From 67-14 sp035502775 (GTDB lineage Bacteria > Actinomycetota > Thermoleophilia > Solirubrobacterales > 70-9): DNA of 64,000 bases. A program made the translations under genes and the position numbers. Where the stretch lies: NCBI GenBank assembly GCA_035502775.1, contig DATJUB010000071.1, positions 9,878 through 73,877 of the forward strand. Reading direction: 5' to 3'. Below, piece by piece: positions 9,907 to 18,403 of this stretch (the stretch's first letter is position 1; each line of letters opens with the position of its first letter). The notes beneath the pieces are model-generated. The model was not told the origin of the DNA. It saw only the letters and a list, made by a program, of their open reading frames with translations, and ran no database searches.

Positions 9907-10554
9907 TCAGCCCGGCATCTCGGCGAGGAACGGATTGGTGGCCATCTCGGACGCGAGCGTGGTCACGCCCATGTGTCCGGGGAAGACGTGGGTCTCCGGG
10001 GGAAGGGTCTCGATCAGGGTCGCGATCGAGGCGAGCAGCGTGTCCCAGTCGCCCCCGGGAAGATCGACCCGGCCGACCGAGTTCTGGAAGAGCACGTCGC
10101 CGGAGAACAGGGCCCGGTCGGAGGGCACCGAGTAGGTGACGTGGCCGGGACTGTGGCCGGGAGTGAAGAGCACGTCGAAATCGATGCCGGCGATCGAGAG
10201 CTTCTCTCCTCCGGCCACGGTGAAATCCGCCTCGTAGGATTCGAACGGGCCGATTCCGGGCCAGGGCACGTAGGCCATGATGTCGGCGAGGATCTGGACC
10301 TCCAGCTCGGGACAATGCACGGGGGCGCCGGTCGCCGCCGCGATCGGCGCGACCGCCCCGATGTGGTCGAAGTGACAATGGGTGAGCAGGATCGCCTCCA
10401 GCTCCAGCCCCCGCTCCTTCAAGGGGGCCATCAGGCGTTCCGCCTCGTCGCCGGGATCGACCATCACGGCCTTGTCGCTGCCCTCGTTCCAGAGGAGATA
10501 CGAGTTCTCGGATACAGCGCCGACCGTCGTGCCGAGTACCTGGAGGTCGGCCAC
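9907..10554 (-). CDS. metallo-beta-lactamase-fold hydrolase (glyoxalase II-like)
   Basis: 215 aa from a GTG at 10554 (VADLQVLGTTVGAVSENSYLL), which lies 2 nt after the upstream stop; the longer frame would overlap the upstream gene by 50 nt. Metal-binding motif THCHFDHIGA (HxHxDH), later FTPGHSPGH, SGDVLF and VFPGHMG complete the binuclear Zn set of the glyoxalase II/YcbL-type hydrolases, which cleave thioesters such as S-lactoylglutathione analogues. This sits in a common actinobacterial order MBL hydrolase then hisS. Confidence 0.9.
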   Translation of the reverse strand: MADLQVLGTTVGAVSENSYLLWNEGSDKAVMVDPGDEAERLMAPLKERGLELEAILLTHCHFDHIGAVAPIAAATGAPVHCPELEVQILADIMAYVPWPGIGPFESYEADFTVAGGEKLSIAGIDFDVLFTPGHSPGHVTYSVPSDRALFSGDVLFQNSVGRVDLPGGDWDTLLASIATLIETLPPETHVFPGHMGVTTLASEMATNPFLAEMPG

Positions 10555-10556
10555 GC

Positions 10557-10928
10557 CTACTGCTTTCCGGCGGCGCGGATACGGGCCCGCTCGCGGCGCC
10601 GCCACATGGTCTGATCCATGTAGAAGCCGGCCGGGATGTAGAAGACGAGCATCAGGATTCCGATCGGCAGGGCCTGGCCGATCGAGCGGCCGAAGATCAC
10701 GATCAGAAGCACCACGAAGACCACCGACGCGATCACGCCGCGGATCGTCGCGCCCCGCCAGGTCGGCGGTGAGTCGACGCGGGTGGCGCCACGGCTCCTG
10801 GCACTGCCGGACCTCGCCTGGTTCCTGGCCTCCTGGCGATTGCGGGGCCGGGCCTTCTTGCGGGTATCGATGTTGCCGGCCTGGGTGCCACGCCGCTTGC
10901 GATTGCGCTTCTTCTTCGTCTGAGCCAC
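10557..10928 (-). CDS. small two-TM membrane protein with basic N-terminus
   Basis: 123 aa starting at a GTG (GCTCAGACG follows). The first 45 residues are very Lys/Arg-rich (KKKRNRKRRG...), followed by two hydrophobic segments (about 66-82 'GVIASVVFVVLLIVIFG' and 87-103 'ALPIGILMLVFYIPAGFY') and a basic tail. No known family is recognised. TAGATT ends 7 nt before the GTG and no ribosome site is present, suggesting a leaderless start of the hydrolase-hisS operon. Confidence 0.8.
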   Translation of the reverse strand: MAQTKKKRNRKRRGTQAGNIDTRKKARPRNRQEARNQARSGSARSRGATRVDSPPTWRGATIRGVIASVVFVVLLIVIFGRSIGQALPIGILMLVFYIPAGFYMDQTMWRRRERARIRAAGKQ

Positions 10929-10972
10929 GAAAGGAAATCTAGCGATCGGCGGCTATGTGACGAATTGAGGAC

Positions 10973-12091
10973 TCATTCGGCCCGGTCTTCACCTTCCGGG
11001 GGATCGGCGGTCTTGCGGCGGATCGCACGGAGTTCCGTCAGATGCTGATCTCCGAACGGGGTCAGCGTCCAGTAGGAGGCCGTGTCCCTGACGCTCCTCG
11101 CCTTGTCGCTTCGCTCGACCAGGCCCAGCGCCCTCATCTGCACGATCATCGTGCCGAAATCGTCGTCGCTCAGTTTGATCGTGACGCCGGTGATCGACTT
11201 GACGGTTCGCCCCTCCCCGGTGGCGGCGCGCCGGATTTCGGCGACCTCGCGGCTGCGGAACTTGTCGAGGAACCACTGGTCGAGCCGATCCTGGAGCTGC
11301 TCTTCCTTGGCCTCGTTGAGCAGCTCCGGCCCGATTGCCGAGAACAGATCGTCCCAGGTCAGATCCTCTTCGAGAAGACTCGAAAATGTGGTGGGGGTCT
11401 CGAAAATCGTGTCCATTTGCGCTCTCACCTTGACCACGGGGACGAGATCAATCAGATCCTCGCCCTGGGCGAACTTCTCGGCTCCGGGAGGAGGACCGGT
11501 CTGCCTGGCGGAAAGCTGGGCTTCGGCCTCCTCGAGGCGCTTGCGCAGATCGTTCAGCTCACCGAGAGATTCGGTCGAGGTCTGCTCGTCGCCGCGTATC
11601 CAGCCGACCGCCGGATAGGTCTGCCGGAAGTGCTGGAAACTCAATGCGACCTGACCCTCGAGGCTGTCGGCTCCCTCCCAGAACTTCACGTGCTTGCGGG
11701 CCTTCACCTTGGCCCGGAACGCCTCCAGCTTCTCCCGGGTCTCCTTGTCTTTCTCCGACTTGCCGAGCACGATCGCGTCAGGATCCTTGTGGAGGAAAGC
11801 CATCACGGGAATCTTCTCCTGAACGGCGTAGTCGAACTCCATCTCGGTGAAGCTGAGCTCGGTAGAAGGGTCCACCGACCCGTACCTGCCCCCGATCACC
11901 AGCAGATAGTAGTCCGAATTCAGGATCACCCTCTTGATCAGCGTCCACGCGTCTTCGTCGGCCGCCGGAAACATCTCCATGCCCGCCGGAAACGCGTTCA
12001 TCTGCAACAGCGCCGAAACCACCGCCGCACGTTCCTCTTTCAGATCCAGAAACGTGCTGCTGACAAACACCTGATAGCGGCGATCGTTCAA
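10973..12091 (-). CDS. DUF4062 domain protein with C-terminal winged-helix-like region
   Basis: 372 aa from a TTG (MNDRRYQVFVSST) preceded by GGGGGAACCGAGG. Residues 5-110 are a DUF4062 domain: 'YQVFVSSTFLDLKEERAAVVSALL', 'MEMFPAADEDAW', 'DYYLLVIGGRYGS', 'SFTEMEFDYAV'. This TIR-like fold is usually the N-terminal module of STAND/NLR-like NTPases. Here no NTPase follows; instead there is a short coiled coil (about 175-198, 'ELNDLRKRLEEAEAQL') and a C-terminal region ending 'MRALGLVERSDKARSVRDTASYWTLTPFGDQHLTEL', which looks like a winged helix. Function is unknown; signalling or defence roles are speculative. The neighbours are housekeeping genes. Confidence 0.82.
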   Translation of the reverse strand: MNDRRYQVFVSSTFLDLKEERAAVVSALLQMNAFPAGMEMFPAADEDAWTLIKRVILNSDYYLLVIGGRYGSVDPSTELSFTEMEFDYAVQEKIPVMAFLHKDPDAIVLGKSEKDKETREKLEAFRAKVKARKHVKFWEGADSLEGQVALSFQHFRQTYPAVGWIRGDEQTSTESLGELNDLRKRLEEAEAQLSARQTGPPPGAEKFAQGEDLIDLVPVVKVRAQMDTIFETPTTFSSLLEEDLTWDDLFSAIGPELLNEAKEEQLQDRLDQWFLDKFRSREVAEIRRAATGEGRTVKSITGVTIKLSDDDFGTMIVQMRALGLVERSDKARSVRDTASYWTLTPFGDQHLTELRAIRRKTADPPEGEDRAE

Positions 12092-12128
12092 CCTCGGTTC
12101 CCCCTTTTTGGTCTTCCTGACGTCAGAG

Positions 12129-13019
12129 TCAACTGTCGGTGAATATTCCCACGCGGCGCTCGATCACGTGGAAGGCCGGGTCGAAGTCGCGGATCGGAAC
12201 GTCCGCCGGATACCCGGCCAGTGCCGCCTCGGGAATCAGGCCGATCAGCTCGGCTTCGGCCGGCGCCGTGCCGCGCCTGGCCGCGCCCTCCCTGACGGCT
12301 TCGACCACCCGGACCAGCGGCAGTCCGACCGGGTCGTGCACGTTCATCGAGACCTGCGCCCTGCCGGTCGAGAGCATGAGCCCGATCGCCCGGACACCGG
12401 GCAGCCCTCCCCCGGATTCCCTGATCTCCGCCGCGATCTCCTTGGCGATGGCGAGATCGTCGGTTTCGAGCTCGATGTTGAAGGCGGCAAGCGGCGGCCG
12501 TGCCGTGACCAGCCAGCCGCCGGCGGTCGCGTGCGGGTGGCCGGGGCCGAAGTCGGCCTCCAGCTCCCCGGAGGTCATGCGCCGCCACAGCCCGTCGAGC
12601 CCGCCGTCCCGGAAGAAGGCCCGTTCCCGCCGCTCCTCGGATGCGGCCAGGTCCCCGTAGAGGAAGACCGGGATCCCCATGGTCGCGATCCGCTCGGCGA
12701 TCCTCAGCGCCGATTCGGCCGCCCGTTCGCGGTCGGCCTCGGCGGTCCACACGACCGGGCAGACGTCGAGTGATCCGATCGCGGGATGAATGCCCTCCCA
12801 GGCGCTCATGTCGATCTCCCGGGTCACCGCCTCGGCCAGCCCGGCCAGCGCCTTCTCGAGATCGGCCTGCGGACCGGCGATCGTGAAGACGGCGCGATGA
12901 TGATCGACGTCGGTGTGCCGGTCGAGCAGGAGTACCTCGTCGCCGAGCGACTCCTGCAGACGGTCGAGAGCCGCGAAGTCACGGCCCTCGGAGACGTTGG
13001 GAACGGCCAGCAGAGTCAA
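12129..13019 (-). CDS. glutamate formimidoyltransferase-like protein
   Basis: 296 aa from a TTG at 13019 whose TTGA overlaps the TGA stop of the upstream gene. The sequence matches the formiminotransferase half of FTCD: 'LLAVPNVSEGRDFAALDRL', 'LLLDRHTDVDHHRAVFTIAG', 'WEGIHPAIGSLDVCPVVW', 'PVFLYGDLA', 'VTARPPLAAFNIELETDDLAIAKEIA', 'GLMLSTGRAQVSMNVHDP'. The family transfers a formimino group from N-formimino-glutamate to tetrahydrofolate in histidine catabolism. No cyclodeaminase domain is fused and no hut genes are nearby, so the actual substrate is open. Confidence 0.92.
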   Translation of the reverse strand: MTLLAVPNVSEGRDFAALDRLQESLGDEVLLLDRHTDVDHHRAVFTIAGPQADLEKALAGLAEAVTREIDMSAWEGIHPAIGSLDVCPVVWTAEADRERAAESALRIAERIATMGIPVFLYGDLAASEERRERAFFRDGGLDGLWRRMTSGELEADFGPGHPHATAGGWLVTARPPLAAFNIELETDDLAIAKEIAAEIRESGGGLPGVRAIGLMLSTGRAQVSMNVHDPVGLPLVRVVEAVREGAARRGTAPAEAELIGLIPEAALAGYPADVPIRDFDPAFHVIERRVGIFTDS

Positions 13020-13975
13020 ACCAGCAGCTTGCCTTCCAGCACGATCGGCGTGCCGTCCACGGTGACCTCGGGGCGAAGCGAAACCACGTCGAGATGGACC
13101 GGCACCTGGATGTTGCCGCCGATCGCCGCCGAGGCCCCGAAGGCGACGTGGGCGGTGCCGAAGATCTTTTCGTCCTCGAGGATGTTGCCGGTCAGGATGG
13201 CCTTCTCGTTGGTGCCGATGCCGAGCTCGGCGACGTTGGTGCCGTCCGGTCCGTGCGCGGTCAGCAGTTCCATCAGCTTCGCTCCCTCGGGCCCGGTCGC
13301 ATCGACCAGATGGCCGTTCTCGATGGTCAGCCTGACCGGATCGGCGACGAGACCGACCCCGGCGATCGATCCGTCGACGACCAGCGTCCCTTCGGCGGTC
13401 GCGGGAGCGATGAAGCCCTCACCGCAGGGCAGGTTGCCGAAAGCTCCGGTGTGGCTCAGCTCGCCGGCGTCCGGGATCGCCTTGCGGCCCTGAAGCCCGA
13501 GGGTCAGATCGCTGCCGTGATCGCAGGTGATGCGGGCGGTGGTGCCGCGATCGAGGATCTCGGCCACCTTGCCGCCGCGACGGCGCAGGTTGTCCATGTC
13601 GTCCGACATGACCCGGGCCAGCATCTCCTCGGTCGCCCCGGGAAGCGTCGCGGTGCGGGTGCCCGATTCACTGGCCCGCTTGCGGGCCGCGGTGTGCGAA
13701 AGCGACTGCACGGTCGGCGCGAGCAGGACATCCGCGGCGACCATCGCGTCGGCGATCGTGCTGGGCGGTTCGCCCGCGTGGGAGGCACGCTCACTCATCA
13801 CCGCCAGCACGGCCTCGGCGCCGATCGTTTCGGCGTCTGCCCGCATCGCCTCGCCGAGTCCGAGCGTGGCCGGGTTGCAGACGATCAGGACCTCCTCGTT
13901 CGGCTTGACCCCGAGACAGTCCCGGACGACTGCGGAAACGGCCTTGCTGAGATCACTGCCCATGTCTGCGTTCAT
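13016..13975 (-). CDS. M29-like aminopeptidase family protein
   Basis: 319 aa. The C-terminal half carries the metal-site sequence of thermophilic (M29) leucyl aminopeptidases: 'GNLPCGEGFIAPATAEGTLVVDGS', 'ELGIGTNEKA', 'ILEDEKIFGTAHVAFG' and 'PVHLDVVSLRPEVTVDG'. The N-terminal half is a Rossmann-like domain. The same fold includes the dioxygenase NicX, so the substrate is uncertain, but a metal-dependent peptidase is the best call. It is the first gene of a two-gene unit with the formimidoyltransferase (TTGA overlap). A GATAGT box ends 6 nt before the ATG. Confidence 0.8.
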   Translation of the reverse strand: MNADMGSDLSKAVSAVVRDCLGVKPNEEVLIVCNPATLGLGEAMRADAETIGAEAVLAVMSERASHAGEPPSTIADAMVAADVLLAPTVQSLSHTAARKRASESGTRTATLPGATEEMLARVMSDDMDNLRRRGGKVAEILDRGTTARITCDHGSDLTLGLQGRKAIPDAGELSHTGAFGNLPCGEGFIAPATAEGTLVVDGSIAGVGLVADPVRLTIENGHLVDATGPEGAKLMELLTAHGPDGTNVAELGIGTNEKAILTGNILEDEKIFGTAHVAFGASAAIGGNIQVPVHLDVVSLRPEVTVDGTPIVLEGKLLV

Positions 13976-14067
13976 GCGCCAACTATCGCAGGCGGACGGG
14001 ACCGATTACCCAAGGCGCTACGGTCGGTCATAGGGGTAAATCGATTTCAACCAGATGGAGGAATCAA

Positions 14068-14463
14068 ATGAGCCTCAGTGATCACAGAATCGGACCGGCG
14101 GTGGCCGTCGCCGACCTCACGGCGGCCCGCGAGTTCTATGAGAAGAAACTCGGTCTGCGGGTCGGGGAAGCGTGGGAGGAGGAGATGGCGCTCTATGAGT
14201 GCGGCGGCGACTCGACGCTGATGGTGTACGTCTCCCCGGATCATGCCGGCAAGGCGACCCACACCCTGGCCGGATGGGAGGTCCCGGACCTCGAGGCCGA
14301 AATGTCCGAGCTCGAGTCCCGGGGTGTCGAGTTCGCCCGCTACGACGGCACGGACGGTCCCGCCACCGACGAAAGGGGGATCTTCACAGCCGAGGGCATG
14401 CGGGTCGCCTGGTTCATGGATCCGGAGGGCAACACCTTCGCGATCAACGAGATCTCGAGCTGA
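14068..14463 (+). CDS. VOC (glyoxalase/bleomycin-resistance) superfamily protein
   Basis: 131 aa, one vicinal-oxygen-chelate domain: 'GPAVAVADLTAAREFYEKKLGLRV' at the start, 'THTLAGWEVPDLEAEMSELESRGVEF' in the middle and 'VAWFMDPEGNTFAINEI' at the end. The ribosome site GGAGG (upstream of ATCAAATG) is clear. Substrate unknown. It is divergent from the M29-like gene and convergent with the lipoprotein at 14521. Confidence 0.88.
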   Translation: MSLSDHRIGPAVAVADLTAAREFYEKKLGLRVGEAWEEEMALYECGGDSTLMVYVSPDHAGKATHTLAGWEVPDLEAEMSELESRGVEFARYDGTDGPATDERGIFTAEGMRVAWFMDPEGNTFAINEISS

Positions 14464-14482
14464 ACCGGACGATGACCCGGCT

Positions 14483-14509
14483 GCCGCGTCCCGGCTTTCC
14501 GGGCGCGGC
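14483..14509. terminator. GC-rich hairpin between convergent genes
   Basis: GCCGCG-T-CCCGG (14483-14494) pairs with CCGGGCGCGGC (14499-14509) with one bulged T and a CTTT loop. It fills the 57-bp gap between the VOC gene stop and the lipoprotein stop, and so probably terminates both messages. Confidence 0.65.
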
Positions 14510-14520
14510 CGCCCTCCGGC

Positions 14521-14904
14521 CTACTTTTCCCGCCTGATCTTCTCTTTCAGCTTCTTGGCCTGCTCGACCGCGGCCTCGGCGTTCTGCTCGGATGCCTGCT
14601 GAACCGAGTGCTTCTTCGATTCTGCCGCCTGCTTGCCGGCCCGCCTGCCGGCCTTCACCGCGTCCTTCTTCTCCTCGATCGCCATCACCGCGGCGTCCTT
14701 GGCGTCTTTCGCTTTCTCGGCCGCTCGGGTGGAGGCCGCTTCGGCGCCCCGTTCCAGCTGCCGCTTCGCCTCGGCGGCCTTGTCGGTGACAGCCTGCCCG
14801 GCGGACTGGGACGAGTCCTCGCCGTCGCCGCATGCGCCGAGCGCGACCGCCGCCGGGATCAGCAGAAGGGCGAGTCCTGTACGTGTCGTGATGGTTTTTT
14901 TCAT
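14521..14904 (-). CDS. Ala/Lys/Glu-rich helical lipoprotein
   Basis: 127 aa from the ATG at 14904 (MKKTITTRTGLALLLIPAAV). Lipobox LGAC with Cys25, followed by a long, highly charged alpha-helical region of 'AAEKAKDAKDAAVMAIEEKKDAVKAG' type rich in Ala, Lys and Glu, probably a coiled coil. The frame stays open for 270 nt upstream but would overlap the divergent gene, and the lipoprotein signal fixes the start. Function unknown; probably a membrane-anchored cell-envelope protein. Confidence 0.82.
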   Translation of the reverse strand: MKKTITTRTGLALLLIPAAVALGACGDGEDSSQSAGQAVTDKAAEAKRQLERGAEAASTRAAEKAKDAKDAAVMAIEEKKDAVKAGRRAGKQAAESKKHSVQQASEQNAEAAVEQAKKLKEKIRREK

Positions 14905-14988
14905 CGGCCTCCAGGCACCTGTCGCTTCGAGTAGGCGAACGATGACCATAGCGAGAGGACCGCGCGGGCTTGGCGCTACGGTGGAACC

Positions 14989-15585
14989 ATGAAGTCCTGG
15001 CAGCCCCCGCTGATACTGCTGGCGCTGATCCTGCCCGCCGCGATCGGTTTCGCGTTCGGCGGACCGGGCTTCGGCATCATGCTCGCCGGCTTCTGCCTGG
15101 TCGGACTGGTGGTCGTTGCGCTGAGGGCGATGCCCAGCGATCCGATCGGCCGGCCGCAGCATCCGGAGACGGTCCACCGGCTGCTGATCGTCACCACGTT
15201 TCCGATCGAGGACGCGAGGACGATCGAGGCGGTGGCCGAGCAGATCGAGCTCGACGGTTCCGGGCCGGAAACCGAGATCCGGCTACTGACCCCGGCGGTG
15301 AACACTTTCCTCGATCGCTGGGCCACCGATTTCCGGGCGGCCCGCCGGCGGGCCCAGCGGGACCTGGTGATCTCGGTCGCGTCCCTTACCCTGGCCGGAC
15401 TCGATGCGGGCGCGCGGGTCGGCGACGAGGATCTGGTTCAGGCCGTCGAGGACCAGATCGCGACCTTCGACGCGTCCACGGTGATCCTGGTGAGCCGGGA
15501 GGGCGACGGATATGACGAGGCGGCCGAAACACTCCGGAAGCGGCTGAGACCGCCGTTCCACCGGGTGGAACTCAGCCGGGGCTGA
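14989..15585 (+). CDS. membrane protein with Usp-like soluble domain
   Basis: 198 aa. Two N-terminal hydrophobic segments (residues about 6-28 and 30-47), then a soluble domain whose pattern ('RLLIVTTFPIEDARTIEAVAEQIELDGSGPETEIRLLTPA', 'GDEDLVQAVEDQIATFDASTVILVSREGDGYDE') resembles that of the 282-aa protein at 46065, which has the same 'GD.D.V.A..D....F.A..IIVV' core. The two look like distant paralogues of the universal-stress-protein fold. TACGGT ends 6 nt before the ATG with no ribosome site (leaderless). Confidence 0.72.
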   Translation: MKSWQPPLILLALILPAAIGFAFGGPGFGIMLAGFCLVGLVVVALRAMPSDPIGRPQHPETVHRLLIVTTFPIEDARTIEAVAEQIELDGSGPETEIRLLTPAVNTFLDRWATDFRAARRRAQRDLVISVASLTLAGLDAGARVGDEDLVQAVEDQIATFDASTVILVSREGDGYDEAAETLRKRLRPPFHRVELSRG

Positions 15586-15655
15586 GCCCGGGACGCTTTC
15601 GCCCATCGTCCCCGATCCTGGCGCCGGGGAGGAAGCCGGACCTATATTCACGATC

Positions 15656-16561
15656 ATGGACAACGCGATCGAAGTTTCGGATCTCGTCAAGACTTTCGGC
15701 CCGACCCGGGCGCTCGACGGCTTGAACCTGGAGGTGTCCACCGGGGAGGTCCATGGCTTCCTCGGTCCGAACGGTTCGGGCAAGTCGACCACGATCAGGG
15801 TGCTGCTCGGACTGATCCGCGCCGATTCCGGCCGGGCGTCGCTGCTCGGCCGGGACCCGTGGAAGGAGGCGGTGCCGCTCCACCGGCGGATCGCGTACGT
15901 GCCGGGGGACGTCAACCTCTGGCCGAACCTGTCCGGCGGCGAGGCGATGGATCTCCTGAGCGCGCTGAGCGGGGGCATCAGGCCCGAGCGGCGGGATGAG
16001 CTCTGCGAACGGTTCGAGCTCGACCCGACGAAGAAGGGCAACGCCTACTCGAAGGGCAACCGGCAGAAGGTCGCCCTGGTCGCGGCCCTGGCCTCGGACG
16101 CCGAGCTGCTGATCTTCGACGAGCCGACCTCGGGCCTCGATCCGCTGAAGGAATCGATCTTCCAGAACTGCGTCAACGAAATCCGGGGCGACGGGCGCAC
16201 CGTCCTGCTTTCCAGCCACATCCTGGCCGAGGTCGAGTCGCTCTGCGACCGGGTGACGATCATCCGCGAGGGCAGGACGGTCGAGACGGGAACCCTTTCC
16301 GAGATGCGCCACCTCACGAGAACGTCGATCGATGTAGTGACCGAGCGGCCGGTGACCGGCATCGGCGATCTGCCGGGGGTGCACGGACTGAGGGTCGAGG
16401 GTGAACGGGTCAGGTTCGACGTCGATACCGCCAGGCTCGACGGCGCGATCAGCAGGCTGAGCGAGTTCGGGATCGCGAGCCTGATCTGCCGGCCACCCAC
16501 CCTGGAGGATCTCTTCCTGCGGCATTACGGAACCCCAGAGGCCGCAGCGGCCGGGCGATGA
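15656..16561 (+). CDS. ABC transporter ATP-binding protein (ABC-2 type exporter)
   Basis: 301 aa. Walker A GPNGSGKST, a signature of divergent form YSKGNRQKV, Walker B LLIFDEPTSGLD and H-loop SSHILAEVES. The C-terminal 75 residues are a family-typical extension. The signature and length match ATPases partnered with 'polyketide antibiotic exporter'-type permeases. The GTG/ATG structure is clear: TATATT ends 7 nt before the ATG. Its stop overlaps the start of the permease gene by 4 nt (ATGA), so they form one transporter. Confidence 0.95.
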   Translation: MDNAIEVSDLVKTFGPTRALDGLNLEVSTGEVHGFLGPNGSGKSTTIRVLLGLIRADSGRASLLGRDPWKEAVPLHRRIAYVPGDVNLWPNLSGGEAMDLLSALSGGIRPERRDELCERFELDPTKKGNAYSKGNRQKVALVAALASDAELLIFDEPTSGLDPLKESIFQNCVNEIRGDGRTVLLSSHILAEVESLCDRVTIIREGRTVETGTLSEMRHLTRTSIDVVTERPVTGIGDLPGVHGLRVEGERVRFDVDTARLDGAISRLSEFGIASLICRPPTLEDLFLRHYGTPEAAAAGR

Positions 16562-18144
16562 GCCGTTTCACCGGCACCTGGAGGATGATCCGGTTCATCC
16601 TGCGCCGGGACCGGGTTCTGCTGCCCTCGGTCATTCTCGGGGCGGGGGCGCTGATGCTGATGTACGTGTCCAGCGTCGATTCGCTCTACCCCACCGCCGC
16701 CGACCTGAAGAAGCTCGCGGCGAGCATGAACGGCAATCCGGCGGTCGTCGCGATGCTGGGGCCGACCAGGAACCTCGAGACGCTCGGCGGGGTGATCGCC
16801 TGGCGGACCGGAACGATCATGCAGGTGACCGCCGCGCTGATCAGCATGTTCCTGGTCGGCCGCCACACCCGCTCGGATGAGCAGACCGGCCGGACCGAGC
16901 TGATCCTCTCCACCGCCACCGGCCGGTTCGCGCCATTGACCGCTGCGCTGACGGTGACCGCGGCGGCCAACTTCCTGATCGGCCTGGCCTGTTTCGGCGT
17001 GTTGATCTCGTTCGGCCTGGACAGCGGGCAGTCGTTGCTGCTCGCGGCGTCGATAGCGGCGACCGGCCTGGTGTTCACCGGCGTCTCGGGTGTCGCGGTC
17101 CAGCTTTCCGGACAGTCACGCGGGGCATACGGGCTGATCGGGGCGGCGCTGGCGGCGTCGTTCGTGGTCAGGGCGACCGGCGACCTGGGCAACGGCGACC
17201 TGACCTGGCTCTCGCCGCTGGGCTGGGCCGAGCTGGCCCATGCTTTCTCCGGCGGACGCTGGTGGCCGCTGCTGATCTCGCTGGTGGTGGCGGTGGCACT
17301 GGTGCCGCTCGCGTTCTCGCTGCTGGTCCGGCGCGATCTCGGCGCGGGGATCCTGCCGCCGCGGCTGGGGCCGCCCCGCGCGTCGAGTCTGCTCACGACC
17401 CCGTTCGGCTTCGCTTTCAGGCTGCAGCGGGGAACGATCGCCGGCTGGACGATCGGCATGGTGCTGGGCGGTCTCGCGATCGGGGCGGTCGGTGACAGTG
17501 TCGAGCAGATGCTGAAAACCTCGACCGAGGTCGAGCGGATCTTCACCAAGGGCGGCACCTCGAACCTGGTCGACTCCTATCTCGCGAGCATGCTGTTGAT
17601 CTTCGCCCTGATCGGCAGCGGCTACACCGTGTCGGCCGCGCTCCGTCCCCATTCCGAGGAGAAGGAGGGCCGCGCCGAGCAGACCCTCGCGACCGCGATC
17701 GGCCGCTGGCGCTGGGCGGGCAGCCACGCCCTGCTCGCGTTCGCCGCTAGCGTGCTGCTGCTCGGCCTGTGCGGACTCTCGGTCGCGATCGGCCTGGGCC
17801 TCTCGACCGGCGATTGGGACGGCACCCTCAGCCTGATCGGCTCGGGGATCGCCAACGTGCCGGCGATGTGGGTGATGGGCGGCCTGACCATCCTCGTCTT
17901 CGGCCTGCTGCCGAACCGGATCTACCTGGCCTGGCTGGCCCTGACCCTGGCGATAGTCATCTGGACCGCCGACACCCTCTCCACCGACGCACCGGGATGG
18001 CTGGTCGAGATCTCCCCTTTCACCCACACACCCCTCCTGCCGGTGGCCAGCTTCGACGCCGTGCCACTCGCCGTGATGACCGCGATCGGCCTCGGTCTGA
18101 ACGCCGCCGGACTGGCGGCGTTCCGCCACCGTGACCTCACCTGA
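16558..18144 (+). CDS. ABC-2 exporter permease (about 12 TM, polyketide-exporter-like)
   Basis: 528 aa with about twelve hydrophobic segments in two halves of roughly six each, beginning 'MSRFTGTWRMIRFILRRDRVLLPSVILGAGALMLMY' and containing the conserved 'GRHTRSDEQTGRTELI' and 'LRPHSEEKEGRAEQTLATAIGRWRWAGSHA' loops, duplicated as expected for this family (E-E-x-G-R-xE-L). With the ATPase at 15656 it forms a lipid- or drug-exporting ABC transporter. The cargo cannot be told. Confidence 0.92.
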   Translation: MSRFTGTWRMIRFILRRDRVLLPSVILGAGALMLMYVSSVDSLYPTAADLKKLAASMNGNPAVVAMLGPTRNLETLGGVIAWRTGTIMQVTAALISMFLVGRHTRSDEQTGRTELILSTATGRFAPLTAALTVTAAANFLIGLACFGVLISFGLDSGQSLLLAASIAATGLVFTGVSGVAVQLSGQSRGAYGLIGAALAASFVVRATGDLGNGDLTWLSPLGWAELAHAFSGGRWWPLLISLVVAVALVPLAFSLLVRRDLGAGILPPRLGPPRASSLLTTPFGFAFRLQRGTIAGWTIGMVLGGLAIGAVGDSVEQMLKTSTEVERIFTKGGTSNLVDSYLASMLLIFALIGSGYTVSAALRPHSEEKEGRAEQTLATAIGRWRWAGSHALLAFAASVLLLGLCGLSVAIGLGLSTGDWDGTLSLIGSGIANVPAMWVMGGLTILVFGLLPNRIYLAWLALTLAIVIWTADTLSTDAPGWLVEISPFTHTPLLPVASFDAVPLAVMTAIGLGLNAAGLAAFRHRDLT

Positions 18145-18235
18145 CGGCACCGTCCGCACCGGAAGTACGACAACCCCAATCACACGAGACCGACACGGCA
18201 GAACCCGGCAACGATCATCTAGACTCACCGTCCCC

Positions 18236-18309
18236 GCCGGGGTAGCTCAGCTGGTTAGAGCAGCGGAATCATAATCCGCGTGTCGGGGGTTCGAGTCCCT
18301 CCCCCGGTA
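18236..18309 (+). tRNA. tRNA-Met (CAU), site of a chromosomal insertion
   Basis: 74-nt cloverleaf: acceptor GCCGGGG/CCCCGGT (G1-U72 wobble), D-arm GCTCAGCTGGTTAGAGC, anticodon stem GCGGA/TCCGC with loop ATCATAA (anticodon CAT), variable GTGTC, T-arm GGGGG-TTCGAGT-CCCTC, discriminator A. It lacks the initiator features (C1-A72 mismatch, three G-C pairs in the anticodon stem), so it is elongator Met or, less likely, lysidine-modified Ile. No CCA is encoded. The 3' half is duplicated at 20919-20961. Confidence 0.95.
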
Positions 18310-18310
18310 C
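18268..18310 (+). repeat. left attachment-type repeat (tRNA-Met 3' half)
   Basis: 43 bp covering anticodon loop to discriminator of the tRNA. It matches 20919-20961 with 4 mismatches; the last 22 bp (from GTTCGAG to GGTAC) are identical. This is the classic footprint of a tyrosine recombinase that uses the tRNA 3' end. Confidence 0.88.
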
Positions 18311-18403
18311 CTGCTGAAAGGTAACTACAGAGCGGAATAGCCCCGCATCTTGGCCACCGTTTCTCGTCTCTCACACTAGGTGGGTACCGCGTATGGATAC
18401 GAA

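Noticed and set aside
14034..14039. SigB-type promoter upstream of the VOC gene at 14068
   Set aside because: GGGTAA is present but no GTTT-like -35 lies at 12-15 nt; the chance of a lone hexamer is high. The same is true of the mirror-image GGGTAA reading left.
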